DNA of 10,231 nt from CAYOVG01 sp964407285 (GCA_964407285.1 CAYOVG010000268.1:1-10231); one strand, 5' to 3'. Counted from the first letter of the stretch, positions 1 through 7,084 are shown. The notes: generated from the letters alone by a model not told the origin. Program-made: numbers and translations.

Positions 1-64
1 TCGCCCCCGCCGCCCCGGCCCGGCGGAGGCGCGCCCCCGCCGCGAGAGGGCCCCCGTGGCTCAT
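1..64 (-). CDS. Possible N-terminal fragment of an unknown gene running off the left edge
   Basis: Reading the minus strand, an ATG at 64-62 opens a frame that stays open to the window edge (21 codons, beginning MSHGGPLAAG and continuing rich in Ala, Gly and Arg). It follows the metallophosphoesterase stop by 29 bases and is preceded by an AAGGA-type ribosome site 5 bases before the ATG, so it could be the next gene of the same transcript. The stretch is almost pure G+C, so open frames are expected by chance and the amino-acid composition carries little information. No family can be recognised. It could equally be a non-coding GC-rich spacer. Confidence 0.3.
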   Translation of the reverse strand, partial: MSHGGPLAAGARLRRAGAAGA

Positions 65-93
65 GCGGGTCCTTCGCTTGAAGCCCATACGGA

Positions 94-990
94 TCAACCG
101 GCGGCGCAGAGGGTTATTTCCGTGATCTCGGGAGAGCAGTTCAGCCGCATCGGAATGTCCACGACCCCGATCCCCCTGTTCGTATAGACCCATACATCGT
201 TGACCCTATACAAACCGTAGTCGTATTTCTTCGCCATTGTGGGCAGATACAGGGCGCCGACCCCCGGAAGCCGGATCTGTCCGCCATGGCTGTGGCCGGA
301 AAGCTGCAACGATATACGCCCGCTTTCGGGTATCTGGTCCGCATAATCGGGCTCATGCACCAGGAGCACGGTGGGCATGGAGCGACTGCGCTTCTCGATC
401 GCCCTGGCCAGATTGGGTCGCCCGTACCTGGCGTCGTCGAGGCCTGCGATGAAAAGGGCCGCACCGCCTACCCCCAACTCGACCCCCAGGTTGCCGAGCA
501 CCGTTATGTGCTCCTTCCTGAGACCGTTTCTCACCATGCCGGTTTGCACTTTGCCGAGATCGTGGTTTCCCAGGACCGCGAATATGCCCAGTTTCGGGTT
601 GAGACCCGCGAGCACCGGAGCCAGTTCGTATATGGCCCGCGTATTCCTGGTCACGTAGTCGCCCGTGAGCGCCACTATGTCCGGCTTCAGGGCATTGGCG
701 AGATTGACGGCTTTCCCGATCAGTTCCAGGCTGGTAAAAGGGTAGAGATGAAAATCGCTCATGTGGACAATTTTGAGACCTTCGAGGGACGGCTTGAGAC
801 CGGATATGGGGACCCGCACCCGCTCGATGGAGATGTCATCCACCTCGCGAACGCCGGCATAACCTTGCGCGCATACGCTCCCCACACCGGCCAGGCCAAG
901 GGTGTATGCAGCCGCCTTCAAGAACCGTCTCCGGCTAAGGTTGACTTCCCGAAGGACACCGGCCTCCGGCGTTTCCTCGTGCATGCCCAT
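94..990 (-). CDS. Tat-exported metallophosphoesterase, YkuE/YaeI-like
   Basis: A calcineurin-like phosphoesterase of about 298 residues, probably acting outside the cytoplasmic membrane. The N-terminus has a twin-arginine signal (SRRRFLK, residues 19-25) followed by a hydrophobic stretch to about residue 42. The metal-binding blocks of the family are all present in order: D79-x-H81, GD111, GNH143D, H212 in VHEPD, and GH233SH235GG. Known relatives (B. subtilis YkuE, E. coli YaeI, chlamydial LpxG) act on phosphodiester or pyrophosphate bonds, in some cases of lipid A precursors; the substrate here cannot be told from sequence. An in-frame ATG exists at 1083, but it lies inside the upstream terminator hairpin; I chose 990, which has GGGGAGG four bases upstream. 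The ATG at 984, ten bases from the same site, is equally possible. The gene has its own candidate promoter and may share a transcript with a following gene at the left edge. Confidence 0.9.
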   Translation of the reverse strand: MGMHEETPEAGVLREVNLSRRRFLKAAAYTLGLAGVGSVCAQGYAGVREVDDISIERVRVPISGLKPSLEGLKIVHMSDFHLYPFTSLELIGKAVNLANALKPDIVALTGDYVTRNTRAIYELAPVLAGLNPKLGIFAVLGNHDLGKVQTGMVRNGLRKEHITVLGNLGVELGVGGAALFIAGLDDARYGRPNLARAIEKRSRSMPTVLLVHEPDYADQIPESGRISLQLSGHSHGGQIRLPGVGALYLPTMAKKYDYGLYRVNDVWVYTNRGIGVVDIPMRLNCSPEITEITLCAAG

Positions 991-1035
991 CCTTCCTCCC
1001 CAGGCAAAACGCGCCTGCTTCCACCATGCCGGGGC

Positions 1036-1044
1036 ATTGTACCA
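1036..1044 (-). promoter_or_regulatory. Candidate extended -10 promoter of the metallophosphoesterase gene
   Basis: On the minus strand the sequence reads TGG TACAAT, that is an extended -10 (TGn) followed by a hexamer with five of six matches to TATAAT, about 46 bases before the chosen start. There is no good -35 hexamer, which is usual for extended -10 promoters. It lies just downstream of the phosphofructokinase terminator, which fits an independent transcript. Not proven. Confidence 0.4.
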
Positions 1045-1067
1045 TAACCGACCCGAAATAAAAGCAA

Positions 1068-1102
1068 AAAAGCCGTCCGGCAATACTGCCCGGACGGCTT
1101 TT
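1068..1102 (-). terminator. Intrinsic terminator after the phosphofructokinase gene
   Basis: A perfect stem with a GC core (GCCGTCCGG at 1072-1080 paired with CCGGACGGC at 1090-1098), extended by four A-T pairs, with a 9-base loop. On the minus strand it is followed by six T in a row and a further T-rich stretch, the classic Rho-independent form, 24 bases after the pfp stop codon. On the plus strand only four T follow, so it would act mainly on the minus strand. Confidence 0.9.
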
Positions 1103-1126
1103 CCCGAGTTTCGAAACGGCCTCGCG

Positions 1127-2980
1127 CTACTCGAACGAAATCTCCCGCTCTTCCCCGAGACTGAAGTTCTCGTAGTCCTCGTAATCCTGATCCAGGGCCA
1201 CGATCAACGGGATCTGCCTGCAGGTGGGCCCCCAGTACTGAATGGGGCCGGGACTGGTGAAAAGGTCCGATTTCGCCCACCTGTCCCGATTGAATTCATA
1301 CGCCTTGAAAGAAGCGGACGACGTGCTCACCAGAGCCTTTTCGATGACCAGCTCTTCCTTGCCCTTCCTCTGCTCCACGTTGATGAGGCCGGAAAGCGGA
1401 ATCGCCAGCACCCTGCCCCCCTTGTCGAGGTCCGTCACCGCGGCCATGTATCCCGTCCTGCCGTCCAGCACCAGGGACCCGGCGGTAAGACCCAGCAAAA
1501 ACGTGTTGGCCTGGTCCAGGAGCGTGGGCTTGACGCAACGGCCTTCATACCCGAGAAAGTGAGCCTGCGTGGAAAGAGACATGCCTTTGAATTTCTCGAC
1601 CTGCTCGGGGGATGCGTCGATCATCCCCTTTCCCTTGCCGAAGTACTTGTCGGGATGGCGCTTGATCTCGGATATCTTGTAGCGCACCTTTTCGATCAGG
1701 AGCTTGTCCGTCTCGATCTGGGACACCTTCACGTTTCCGTGGTCGTCGCGGTCGAGGATGAGCATCTCCTGGATCTCGTAGGGCAACGACGCCATGAGCT
1801 GGGCCGATGCCGGCGTAAGGCGGGGGTAGATGTATTCCAGCTTGTTCTGGAGAGTGGGAAGGTCCCTGATATCCGTGTCGTATTCGGCGAGAAGGGCATT
1901 GAGTTCACCGATGAGCTTCCGCATCTCGGGGATGAACTCGATGAGGCCTTCCGGCACCAGGACCACCCCGTGATTTATCCCCCTGAGTCTGCGGGTCATG
2001 ATGATGTTCACGATATGGTTGACGATGTCGTCGATGGACATGTTCTTCTCGGCGATTTCTTCGGAGATGAGCGCAATGGCCGGTTTCGTCTGCAGCGCCA
2101 CTTCGAGGGTGATCTTGCTGGCGGTGCGGCCCATGAGCTTGACGAAATGCCAGTACTTCACCGCCGATGCGGCATCCTGGGTCAAATTTCCCACCAGTTC
2201 GGCGAAGACCCTGGTCGCCGAATGGAACCCGAAGGAGACCGGCAGGAGCTTTCCGACCGCCAGGTCGCCGTCGATCGTCTTAGGAACGCCGACGATTGCG
2301 CATTCGACCCCTTCCTCCAGCAGATATTCCGCGATCATGGCCGCGTTGGTGTTGGAGTCGTCTCCACCCACAATCACGACTCCGTCGAGCTTGTTGTTTA
2401 AAATTGTCTCCTTGACCTTCGCAAATTGCGCATCCGTCTTGATTTTCGTCCGGTCGGTGCCGAGAAAATCGAAGCCTCCCGTATTGAGGATTTCGTGCGC
2501 ATCTTCGGCGGTAACCTCGAAAAGATCCCCGTTGAGGAGCCCCTTGGGCCCCTTTCGAATGCCGAGAAGGGTGTTGTCCTTCCCGAGGACGGCTTTGAGT
2601 CCGGCGACGACGTTATGCCCTCCGGGCGCCGGCCCTCCGGAAAACAGAACGGCGACCCGCTTGCCGGAAACCTTCTGCTCCGCTCCGCCCGCCTGCGCCC
2701 CCTCCAGGACCAGGTTTCGACTCCGTTCGATGGATTTCGGAAAGGCGGCGCGGGTCCGCTCGTCGTTTCGACTGATCAGCTTGATGCCCGTCTCCTTGAA
2801 GGCGACCGGACGGATCTTTCCGTCCTCGTCGACGAAAACGGAACACACCGGTATCGGAAGCCTCCGCGCCTCATCCTCGAAGACGGAATGCTTGTGCTCC
2901 GTCTTGCTGATTTTGGACATTACTCCACCTGCTACGCTCTCGTAGACGACGCCCTCGGATATGCTTTCATAGCGTTCCAT
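1127..2980 (-). CDS. pfp: Pyrophosphate-dependent 6-phosphofructokinase, long form
   Basis: Catalyses the reversible phosphorylation of fructose 6-phosphate to fructose 1,6-bisphosphate with pyrophosphate, serving glycolysis or gluconeogenesis in the cytoplasm. The 617-residue protein has GGPAPGGHN (115-123), GGDDSNT (205-211), PKTIDGD (233-239), KLMGR (281-285), PEG (343-345) and GYEGR (477-481). The Asp-Asp in GGDDS together with the Lys of PKTIDGD is the family mark of pyrophosphate rather than ATP use. The length matches the long clade (about 550 residues, as in plant-type enzymes) plus some 60 extra residues, mainly N-terminal. The start at 2980 has a near-perfect AAAGGAGG site seven to eight bases upstream; a second in-frame ATG at 2920 has a weaker GGTGGAG site only two bases away, and would give a protein closer to family length. 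Transcribed alone: own promoter, and a strong terminator just after the stop. Confidence 0.95.
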   Translation of the reverse strand: MERYESISEGVVYESVAGGVMSKISKTEHKHSVFEDEARRLPIPVCSVFVDEDGKIRPVAFKETGIKLISRNDERTRAAFPKSIERSRNLVLEGAQAGGAEQKVSGKRVAVLFSGGPAPGGHNVVAGLKAVLGKDNTLLGIRKGPKGLLNGDLFEVTAEDAHEILNTGGFDFLGTDRTKIKTDAQFAKVKETILNNKLDGVVIVGGDDSNTNAAMIAEYLLEEGVECAIVGVPKTIDGDLAVGKLLPVSFGFHSATRVFAELVGNLTQDAASAVKYWHFVKLMGRTASKITLEVALQTKPAIALISEEIAEKNMSIDDIVNHIVNIIMTRRLRGINHGVVLVPEGLIEFIPEMRKLIGELNALLAEYDTDIRDLPTLQNKLEYIYPRLTPASAQLMASLPYEIQEMLILDRDDHGNVKVSQIETDKLLIEKVRYKISEIKRHPDKYFGKGKGMIDASPEQVEKFKGMSLSTQAHFLGYEGRCVKPTLLDQANTFLLGLTAGSLVLDGRTGYMAAVTDLDKGGRVLAIPLSGLINVEQRKGKEELVIEKALVSTSSASFKAYEFNRDRWAKSDLFTSPGPIQYWGPTCRQIPLIVALDQDYEDYENFSLGEEREISFE

Positions 2981-3108
2981 GTCTCATCTCCTCCTTTGGA
3001 AGGTGTGGAAAAACCAGGGACAGCTTACGTTTTCAACCAAATATGGAATCACTCGCCACGGCGGATGTTCTCGCCCGCGGCAAAAATCGGCTCACCTGCA
3101 ATCTATTC

Positions 3109-3137
3109 ATGATAATAAAGATATGCGCATAGTTCAA
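3109..3137 (-). promoter_or_regulatory. Candidate sigma-70 promoter of pfp
   Basis: On the minus strand TTGAAC (3137-3132) and TATCAT (3114-3109) are separated by exactly 17 bases. The -10 matches the consensus at five of six positions and the -35 at four of six. It would give a leader of about 120 bases before the pfp start. No known riboswitch was recognised in that leader. Confidence 0.5.
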
Positions 3138-3154
3138 CGATAGGATGCCGAAAT

Positions 3155-3204
3155 CGGAGAGCGGAACCCGGATGCTCACGTCGTTATCCGGGTTCCGCTC
3201 TCCG
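3155..3204. repeat. Perfect 19-bp inverted repeat (long hairpin)
   Basis: Arms at 3155-3173 and 3186-3204 are perfect reverse complements (left arm CGGAGAGCGGAACCCGGAT) around a 12-base loop. It lies downstream of sppA and upstream of the pfp promoter. Neither strand has a run of T after the stem, so it is not a standard intrinsic terminator, although it may still block transcription or protect the sppA mRNA 3' end. It could also be a dispersed palindromic element. Confidence 0.85.
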
Positions 3205-3229
3205 GTGTTCAACTTCCGTTCCTGCCGGA

Positions 3230-3337
3230 TTTCGTGTCTTCCGTTCTCCGCGCCTTTGGCGCATTTCGCGTATTTCGTGGTTCATGCTTTTTGAAGATTG
3301 CTCTCCTCGTCGTTCATGCCTCCCGTGCTTTCCGTGG
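3230..3337. repeat. Degenerate TTTCGTG-type short repeats
   Basis: Three related blocks occur on the plus strand: TTTCGTGTCTTCCG (3230-3243), TTTCGCGTATTTCGTGG (3264-3280) and CCCGTGCTTTCCGTGG (3322-3337). In addition GTTCATGC occurs twice, 32 bases apart (3280-3287 and 3312-3319). The spacing is irregular, so this is not a CRISPR array or a simple tandem repeat. It looks like a fragment of a dispersed intergenic repeat family; I cannot test copies elsewhere. Confidence 0.4.
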
Positions 3338-3347
3338 AAGAAAGAAA

Positions 3348-5147
3348 TCACCGCACGGTATCCACCTCGGGCATCATCAGGACGTCGGGTTCCGAACCCA
3401 GTCCGATTTGCGCGGCCGCCTTCACGAGCGGCCGCACGCTCCGGACGGCGCGCGCCACCGCGGAGGAAAGCGATTCTTCACCCGCGTCTGCCTCGCCGTT
3501 ATCGTCGAGGAGCATATCGGAAACGCTCTCGAGCAGGGTCTTCTTCCGGGGGAAGAGCTTCAGATGGTGCTTGCCGCCTTCCGGAATCCTCGCCGCTTCC
3601 CTGGCCAGTCGAATCGCTTCCGGAAATCCGCCCAACTCGTCCACGAGCCCCAGCTCCTTTGCGTCCTCGCCCGTCCAGACCCTTCCCTGCGCGACATTCA
3701 GCACCTTCTCCTTGGGGATGTTCCTCCCTTCCGCCACCTTGGTGGTGAAATCATCATACACCCGGTCGAGCCACCGCTCGAAAAGGGCCCACTGTTCGGG
3801 GGTGTAATCGACGATCCTGCTCCAGAACGTCGCATTGTCGCTGGTATGAAGCTCCTCCCACGTGACGCCGATCTTATTCCAGAAGTCGGTCATGAGGGGC
3901 TTCCCCGCAAAAACGCCTATCGACGCCGTGAGGGTGCCGGGCTGGGCAACGATCTTATCGGCCTTCAGGGAAACGAAGTAACCGCCCGAAGCCGCCACGT
4001 TGCCCATCGAAACGATGATGGGCTTGCCCGCCTTCTTGGCGCGGGCGGTCTCTCTCCATATGGTGTCGGAAGCCACGTATGAGCCCCCGGGGCTGTCGAC
4101 ACGGAACAAAATCGCCTTGACGTCGGAGTCCTCGACCGCTGCCCGGAAGGCCGCCGATATCGTTTCGGACCCCATGGACGAGCCGCCGAACAGGGGTGAA
4201 TAATCGCTCTTGCCCCGATGGACCGCTCCGACGCCATAGATGAGAGCGATGGCCTTTCCCTCTTCCTTCTCCTGGTCCCGGGTACGCGCGACGTACCTGG
4301 AAAAGGAGAAGAAATCGGACCCCCTGCCCGCTCTTTCCCTGGCGATATCGTGGACTTCATCCCGGTAGGCGAGTCCGTCGACGAGCTTGAGCCTCAGGGC
4401 CTCCTCCGCGAAGAACGGCCCCCGGTTGATCATTCCGCGCACCTCGTCGGGAGAGTACCCCCGACTGGTCGCGATCCCCTGGACCATCTGCGCGAACTGG
4501 GATTCCATCATCTTCCGGGTGGCTTCCCGGTCCGCTTCGGTAAATCCCCGCTCGGTGAACGTGTTCATTGCCGTTTTGTACTTGCCGCGGTGGTCCAATC
4601 GGGGCGTAATGCCGAGCTTCTCCAGCGTTCCCCGAACGAACGGAGACTGGATCATGATGCCCGTAAGTCCCAGGTCTCCGGACGGCTGCAGGTAGATCTG
4701 CTCGAAGGCCGTGGCGATGTAGTACGCGCCGTTTCCCGGCCCGAATTCGCCGAAGGTTTCGGCGAAGGCTATCGCGGGCTTTCCTTTCGCGCGAAACGCG
4801 ATGACGGCATTTCGTATCTCCTGCATTTTGCCCATCCCCATTCCCGGAGCCCCGATCTTGCCCACCAGCCCCACTACCCGCGGGTCGTCCGCGGCCCGCT
4901 GGAGCGTCTCGACGGTGTCACGCACCGTTATCGCCCTGTCGGCCATAAGGTTGGCGATGGGGTCTTCCGATATGTACTCGGGAATCTCCTTTTTCAAATC
5001 CAGTTCCAGTATCACCTTGTCGGGAACGGCGCGCTCGCCCTTCGAATGAAAGACCACGCCCATTACCACGCTGATGACGATCAAAAGAAGAACAAGCCCG
5101 CCGATCATAGCGAGCGCCCTCACCAGGAACCTCCACAAAGAAGTCAT
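3348..5147 (-). CDS. sppA: Signal peptide peptidase SppA, 67K type
   Basis: A membrane-bound Ser/Lys protease that cleaves leftover signal peptides in or near the cytoplasmic membrane. The 599-residue protein is close to the size of the two-domain E. coli type. A single N-terminal membrane anchor spans about residues 11-33. The N-terminal crotonase-like domain carries the general-base lysine in RGKYKTAMN (K191, aligning with E. coli K209), and the C-terminal domain carries the nucleophile in MGNVAASGG (S387, aligning with E. coli S409) after DSPGGS (351-356). Both catalytic residues are therefore intact. The start at 5147 has AGGAGAGG three bases upstream. After the conserved fold ends near residue 525 there is a tail of about 70 residues, partly acidic and Ser/Ala-rich, of no recognised function. 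The gene appears monocistronic: it diverges from the manC-like gene and is separated from pfp by 367 bases. Confidence 0.95.
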   Translation of the reverse strand: MTSLWRFLVRALAMIGGLVLLLIVISVVMGVVFHSKGERAVPDKVILELDLKKEIPEYISEDPIANLMADRAITVRDTVETLQRAADDPRVVGLVGKIGAPGMGMGKMQEIRNAVIAFRAKGKPAIAFAETFGEFGPGNGAYYIATAFEQIYLQPSGDLGLTGIMIQSPFVRGTLEKLGITPRLDHRGKYKTAMNTFTERGFTEADREATRKMMESQFAQMVQGIATSRGYSPDEVRGMINRGPFFAEEALRLKLVDGLAYRDEVHDIARERAGRGSDFFSFSRYVARTRDQEKEEGKAIALIYGVGAVHRGKSDYSPLFGGSSMGSETISAAFRAAVEDSDVKAILFRVDSPGGSYVASDTIWRETARAKKAGKPIIVSMGNVAASGGYFVSLKADKIVAQPGTLTASIGVFAGKPLMTDFWNKIGVTWEELHTSDNATFWSRIVDYTPEQWALFERWLDRVYDDFTTKVAEGRNIPKEKVLNVAQGRVWTGEDAKELGLVDELGGFPEAIRLAREAARIPEGGKHHLKLFPRKKTLLESVSDMLLDDNGEADAGEESLSSAVARAVRSVRPLVKAAAQIGLGSEPDVLMMPEVDTVR

Positions 5148-5218
5148 GGTCCTCTCCTGAAAATTAAAGAAATAGAAAACCGTGAGGAACGATAAGCCCC
5201 CAAGCGGGACGGGGCGGG

Positions 5219-5258
5219 CTGAAAGCCGAAGGTTACCCGGCGTCCGCGCGGCTTTCAG
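5219..5258 (-). other. Hairpin in the predicted sppA leader
   Basis: CTGAAAGCCG (5219-5228) and CGGCTTTCAG (5249-5258) are perfect 10-bp inverted repeats around a 20-base loop. If sppA is transcribed from the promoter near 5291 this would fold within the leader, about 70 to 110 bases before the start codon. There is no T-run after it on the minus strand. It could be an RNA regulatory structure or an operator; no known class was recognised. Confidence 0.45.
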
Positions 5259-5290
5259 GGATTGTGGCGCCCGGAAGCTGCCGTGCTCTT

Positions 5291-5320
5291 AGTATACGTA
5301 TATTCTTCGGAAGACGGCAA
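5291..5320 (-). promoter_or_regulatory. Candidate promoter of sppA
   Basis: On the minus strand TTGCCG (5320-5315) and TATACT (5296-5291) are 18 bases apart. The -10 hexamer has five of six consensus bases and the -35 four of six. The predicted leader is about 140 bases. A closer promoter cannot be excluded, since the 60 bases before sppA are A/T-rich on this strand. Confidence 0.35.
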
Positions 5321-5353
5321 CGATATATTCCGTGTCCCCCCCATTTTCAGTCA

Positions 5354-5382
5354 TTGACCCTGCCATGGGCTTGGAATAATAT
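5354..5382 (+). promoter_or_regulatory. Candidate promoter of the manC-like gene
   Basis: TTGACC (five of six consensus bases) and TAATAT (four of six) are separated by 17 bases. Transcription would begin near 5389, upstream of both possible start codons at 5430 and 5475. It is divergent from, and only about 35 bases away from, the candidate sppA promoter. Confidence 0.45.
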
Positions 5383-5429
5383 GCCGCCAGAGAATCGTCC
5401 CCCGGCGCGTTGAGGACATTCTTGCGGAG

Positions 5430-6953
5430 ATGTCGACGATCAGGACGGACCAAACCAGTGAGGATGAACCGGAAATGATAATTCCCGTGATTTTGTGCGG
5501 TGGCTATGGGGCTCATTTATGGCCTCTATCCAGGGAGCTCTATCCGAAGCAAGTCATGTCGATGATGAAGGGAGATTTGTCGCTGCTGCAGCAAACGGTG
5601 ATGCGGCTGGCCGACTTTCGAGATCTTACGGACGCTCCGATAGTGCTCTGCAACGAGGAGCACCGGTTCATGGCCGCGGCGCAGATACAGGGGCTCGGGG
5701 TGGCGACCCGCTCCATCATACTCGAATCCAAAGCGCGAAACACGGCCCCCTCGACCGCGGTGGCTGCGATGGAAGCCATGAATGGAGGAGATGACCCCAT
5801 CCTGCTCGTTCTCCCCGTGGATCACTACTTCGAGGATGTGCAGCCCCTGGCGCGGGCCGTTCGCTCCGCCGCGGGGCTCGCCGAGAGCGGGCGCATCGTT
5901 GCTTTCGGCGTTACCCCCACGTCCCCCGCCACCGGGTATGGATACATTGAAAAGGGAAGCGAGACGCCGCTGCGCGGCAGCGACGTCCCCGCCGCTTGCA
6001 GCGCCTTCGAGGTCCGCTCCTTCATCGCCGGGCCGGACGTCGATTCGGCGCGCGGTTTCGCCGGGTCCGGCCAACACCTGTGGAACAGCGGGATCTTTAT
6101 GTTCAAGGCATCCGCTTTCCTGGAGGAAATGAAGGTTTGCGCCCCCGACCTTCTGCAATCCTGCTCGCAGGCGCATTCGCTCGCGCGCCGCGACCTGGAT
6201 TTTCTCCGGCTGAATCCCGAAGCGTTCGACGCCTGCCCCGAAGGCTCCATAGATTGCGTGTTGATGGAGAGGACGAACAGGGCGGTTGTCGTTCCCCTTT
6301 CCATTCGCTGGAGGGATTTGGGGAGCTGGCGAGATCTGTACGAGATCCAGGAAAAGGACGAAGCGGGTAACGTACAGATGGGAGACATAGTCTCCTACAA
6401 CGTTCAGAACTGCTATCTGCATGCGGGAAGCCGTATGGTCGCCGCCGTCGGGATCAGCAACCAGGTGGTGGTGGAGACGAAAGACGTGGTTTTTATCGCC
6501 CCCTTCGATTGCGTGCAGGACGTGAACGTCATCGTGAGCCGGTTGCTGGCGGCCGGCAGGGGGGAGGCAAAGGTGCACAGCAAAGTGTACAGACCATGGG
6601 GCACTTATGAATGCATCGACCTGGGCGACCGGTTCCAGGTGAAGCGCATAACCGTCAATCCGGGTTCGAAGCTCTCGCTGCAAAAGCACTACCATCGCGC
6701 CGAACATTGGGTGGTGGTCAAGGGTACGGCCAGGATAACCAGGGATTCGGAGGAAATGCTCATTACGGAGAACCAGTCCACGTACGTTCCCCTGGGGACG
6801 GTGCACAGACTTGAGAATCCCGGCCGGATTCCCCTGGAATTGATTGAGATACAGACGGGGAGTTACCTGGAAGAGGACGATATCGTACGGTTCGACGACG
6901 TCTACGGTAGGGTTCGAGACAAGAGCGCAACGCTTTCCGGGGACGGTGAGTAA
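5430..6953 (+). CDS. manC: ManC/AlgA-type GDP-mannose pyrophosphorylase/mannose-6-phosphate isomerase with altered nucleotidyltransferase motifs
   Basis: The family is bifunctional: an N-terminal nucleotidyltransferase makes GDP-mannose from mannose 1-phosphate and GTP, and a C-terminal cupin interconverts mannose 6-phosphate and fructose 6-phosphate. The cupin half is well conserved (VYRPWGTYE 386-394, RFQVKRITV 401-409, QKHYHRAEHWVVV 418-430, ENQSTYVPLG 447-456, GSYLEEDDIVRF 477-488). The nucleotidyltransferase half keeps LWPLSR (30-35), RNTAP (103-107), TGYGYIE (168-174), LWNSGIF (217-223) and DLGSW (296-300), but the loop is GGYGAHLW: the usual Arg is His29. The usual FVEKP is FIAGP (198-202), replacing the substrate-binding Glu and Lys by Ala and Gly. 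I confirmed both directly from the codons. GDP-mannose synthesis may thus be impaired or changed. The ATG at 5475 (MIIPVILCGG) fits the usual family N-terminus and is a strong alternative; neither start has an ideal ribosome site. Confidence 0.9.
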   Translation: MSTIRTDQTSEDEPEMIIPVILCGGYGAHLWPLSRELYPKQVMSMMKGDLSLLQQTVMRLADFRDLTDAPIVLCNEEHRFMAAAQIQGLGVATRSIILESKARNTAPSTAVAAMEAMNGGDDPILLVLPVDHYFEDVQPLARAVRSAAGLAESGRIVAFGVTPTSPATGYGYIEKGSETPLRGSDVPAACSAFEVRSFIAGPDVDSARGFAGSGQHLWNSGIFMFKASAFLEEMKVCAPDLLQSCSQAHSLARRDLDFLRLNPEAFDACPEGSIDCVLMERTNRAVVVPLSIRWRDLGSWRDLYEIQEKDEAGNVQMGDIVSYNVQNCYLHAGSRMVAAVGISNQVVVETKDVVFIAPFDCVQDVNVIVSRLLAAGRGEAKVHSKVYRPWGTYECIDLGDRFQVKRITVNPGSKLSLQKHYHRAEHWVVVKGTARITRDSEEMLITENQSTYVPLGTVHRLENPGRIPLELIEIQTGSYLEEDDIVRFDDVYGRVRDKSATLSGDGE

Positions 6954-6959
6954 AGTATC

Positions 6960-6988
6960 TTGCAAAACCTGTCGCAGTTTACCATAAT
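6960..6988 (+). promoter_or_regulatory. Candidate promoter of the glycosyltransferase operon
   Basis: Just after the manC-like stop codon, TTGCAA (6960-6965; four of six consensus bases) and CATAAT (6983-6988; five of six) are separated by exactly 17 bases. Transcription would begin near 6995, about 90 bases before the glycosyltransferase start. No terminator is visible between the two genes, so read-through from the manC-like gene is also possible. Confidence 0.4.
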
Positions 6989-7084
6989 GTCCATGATCGA
7001 GGGCGGGGTGTCCGCGGCTTTCGCCGGCGGGCGCGTGTTTCATGGAATTGATCCTTGCACAGGAAGAGGCGGACGGGGTTTGCC

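Larger units (their letters stand above)
2981..3347. other. Non-coding gap between pfp and sppA
   Basis: These 367 bases hold no gene I can support. From pfp outward they contain the pfp ribosome site, a leader of about 120 bases, the pfp promoter, a perfect 19-bp inverted repeat, and a stretch of degenerate TTTCGTG-like repeats reaching the sppA stop codon. No U-tract terminator for sppA is visible. Confidence 0.7.

Noticed and set aside
902..2401. Plus-strand open frame of 499 codons opposite pfp
   Set aside because: It is antisense to a clearly conserved enzyme with all its motifs; its protein is rich in His, Asp, Arg and Leu with no recognisable domain, as expected of a shadow frame in GC-rich coding DNA.
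3230..3337. CRISPR array
   Set aside because: The repeats are short, imperfect and irregularly spaced, with no constant spacer length and no cas genes nearby.
3234..5195. Two long plus-strand open frames (3234-4082 and 4218-5195) opposite sppA
   Set aside because: They lie antisense to the catalytic domains of SppA and have no recognisable features; both are shadows.
5526..7043. Minus-strand open frame of 505 codons opposite the manC-like gene
   Set aside because: It mirrors the codon pattern of the conserved plus-strand gene and has a low-information, His/Arg/Gly-rich composition without domains.
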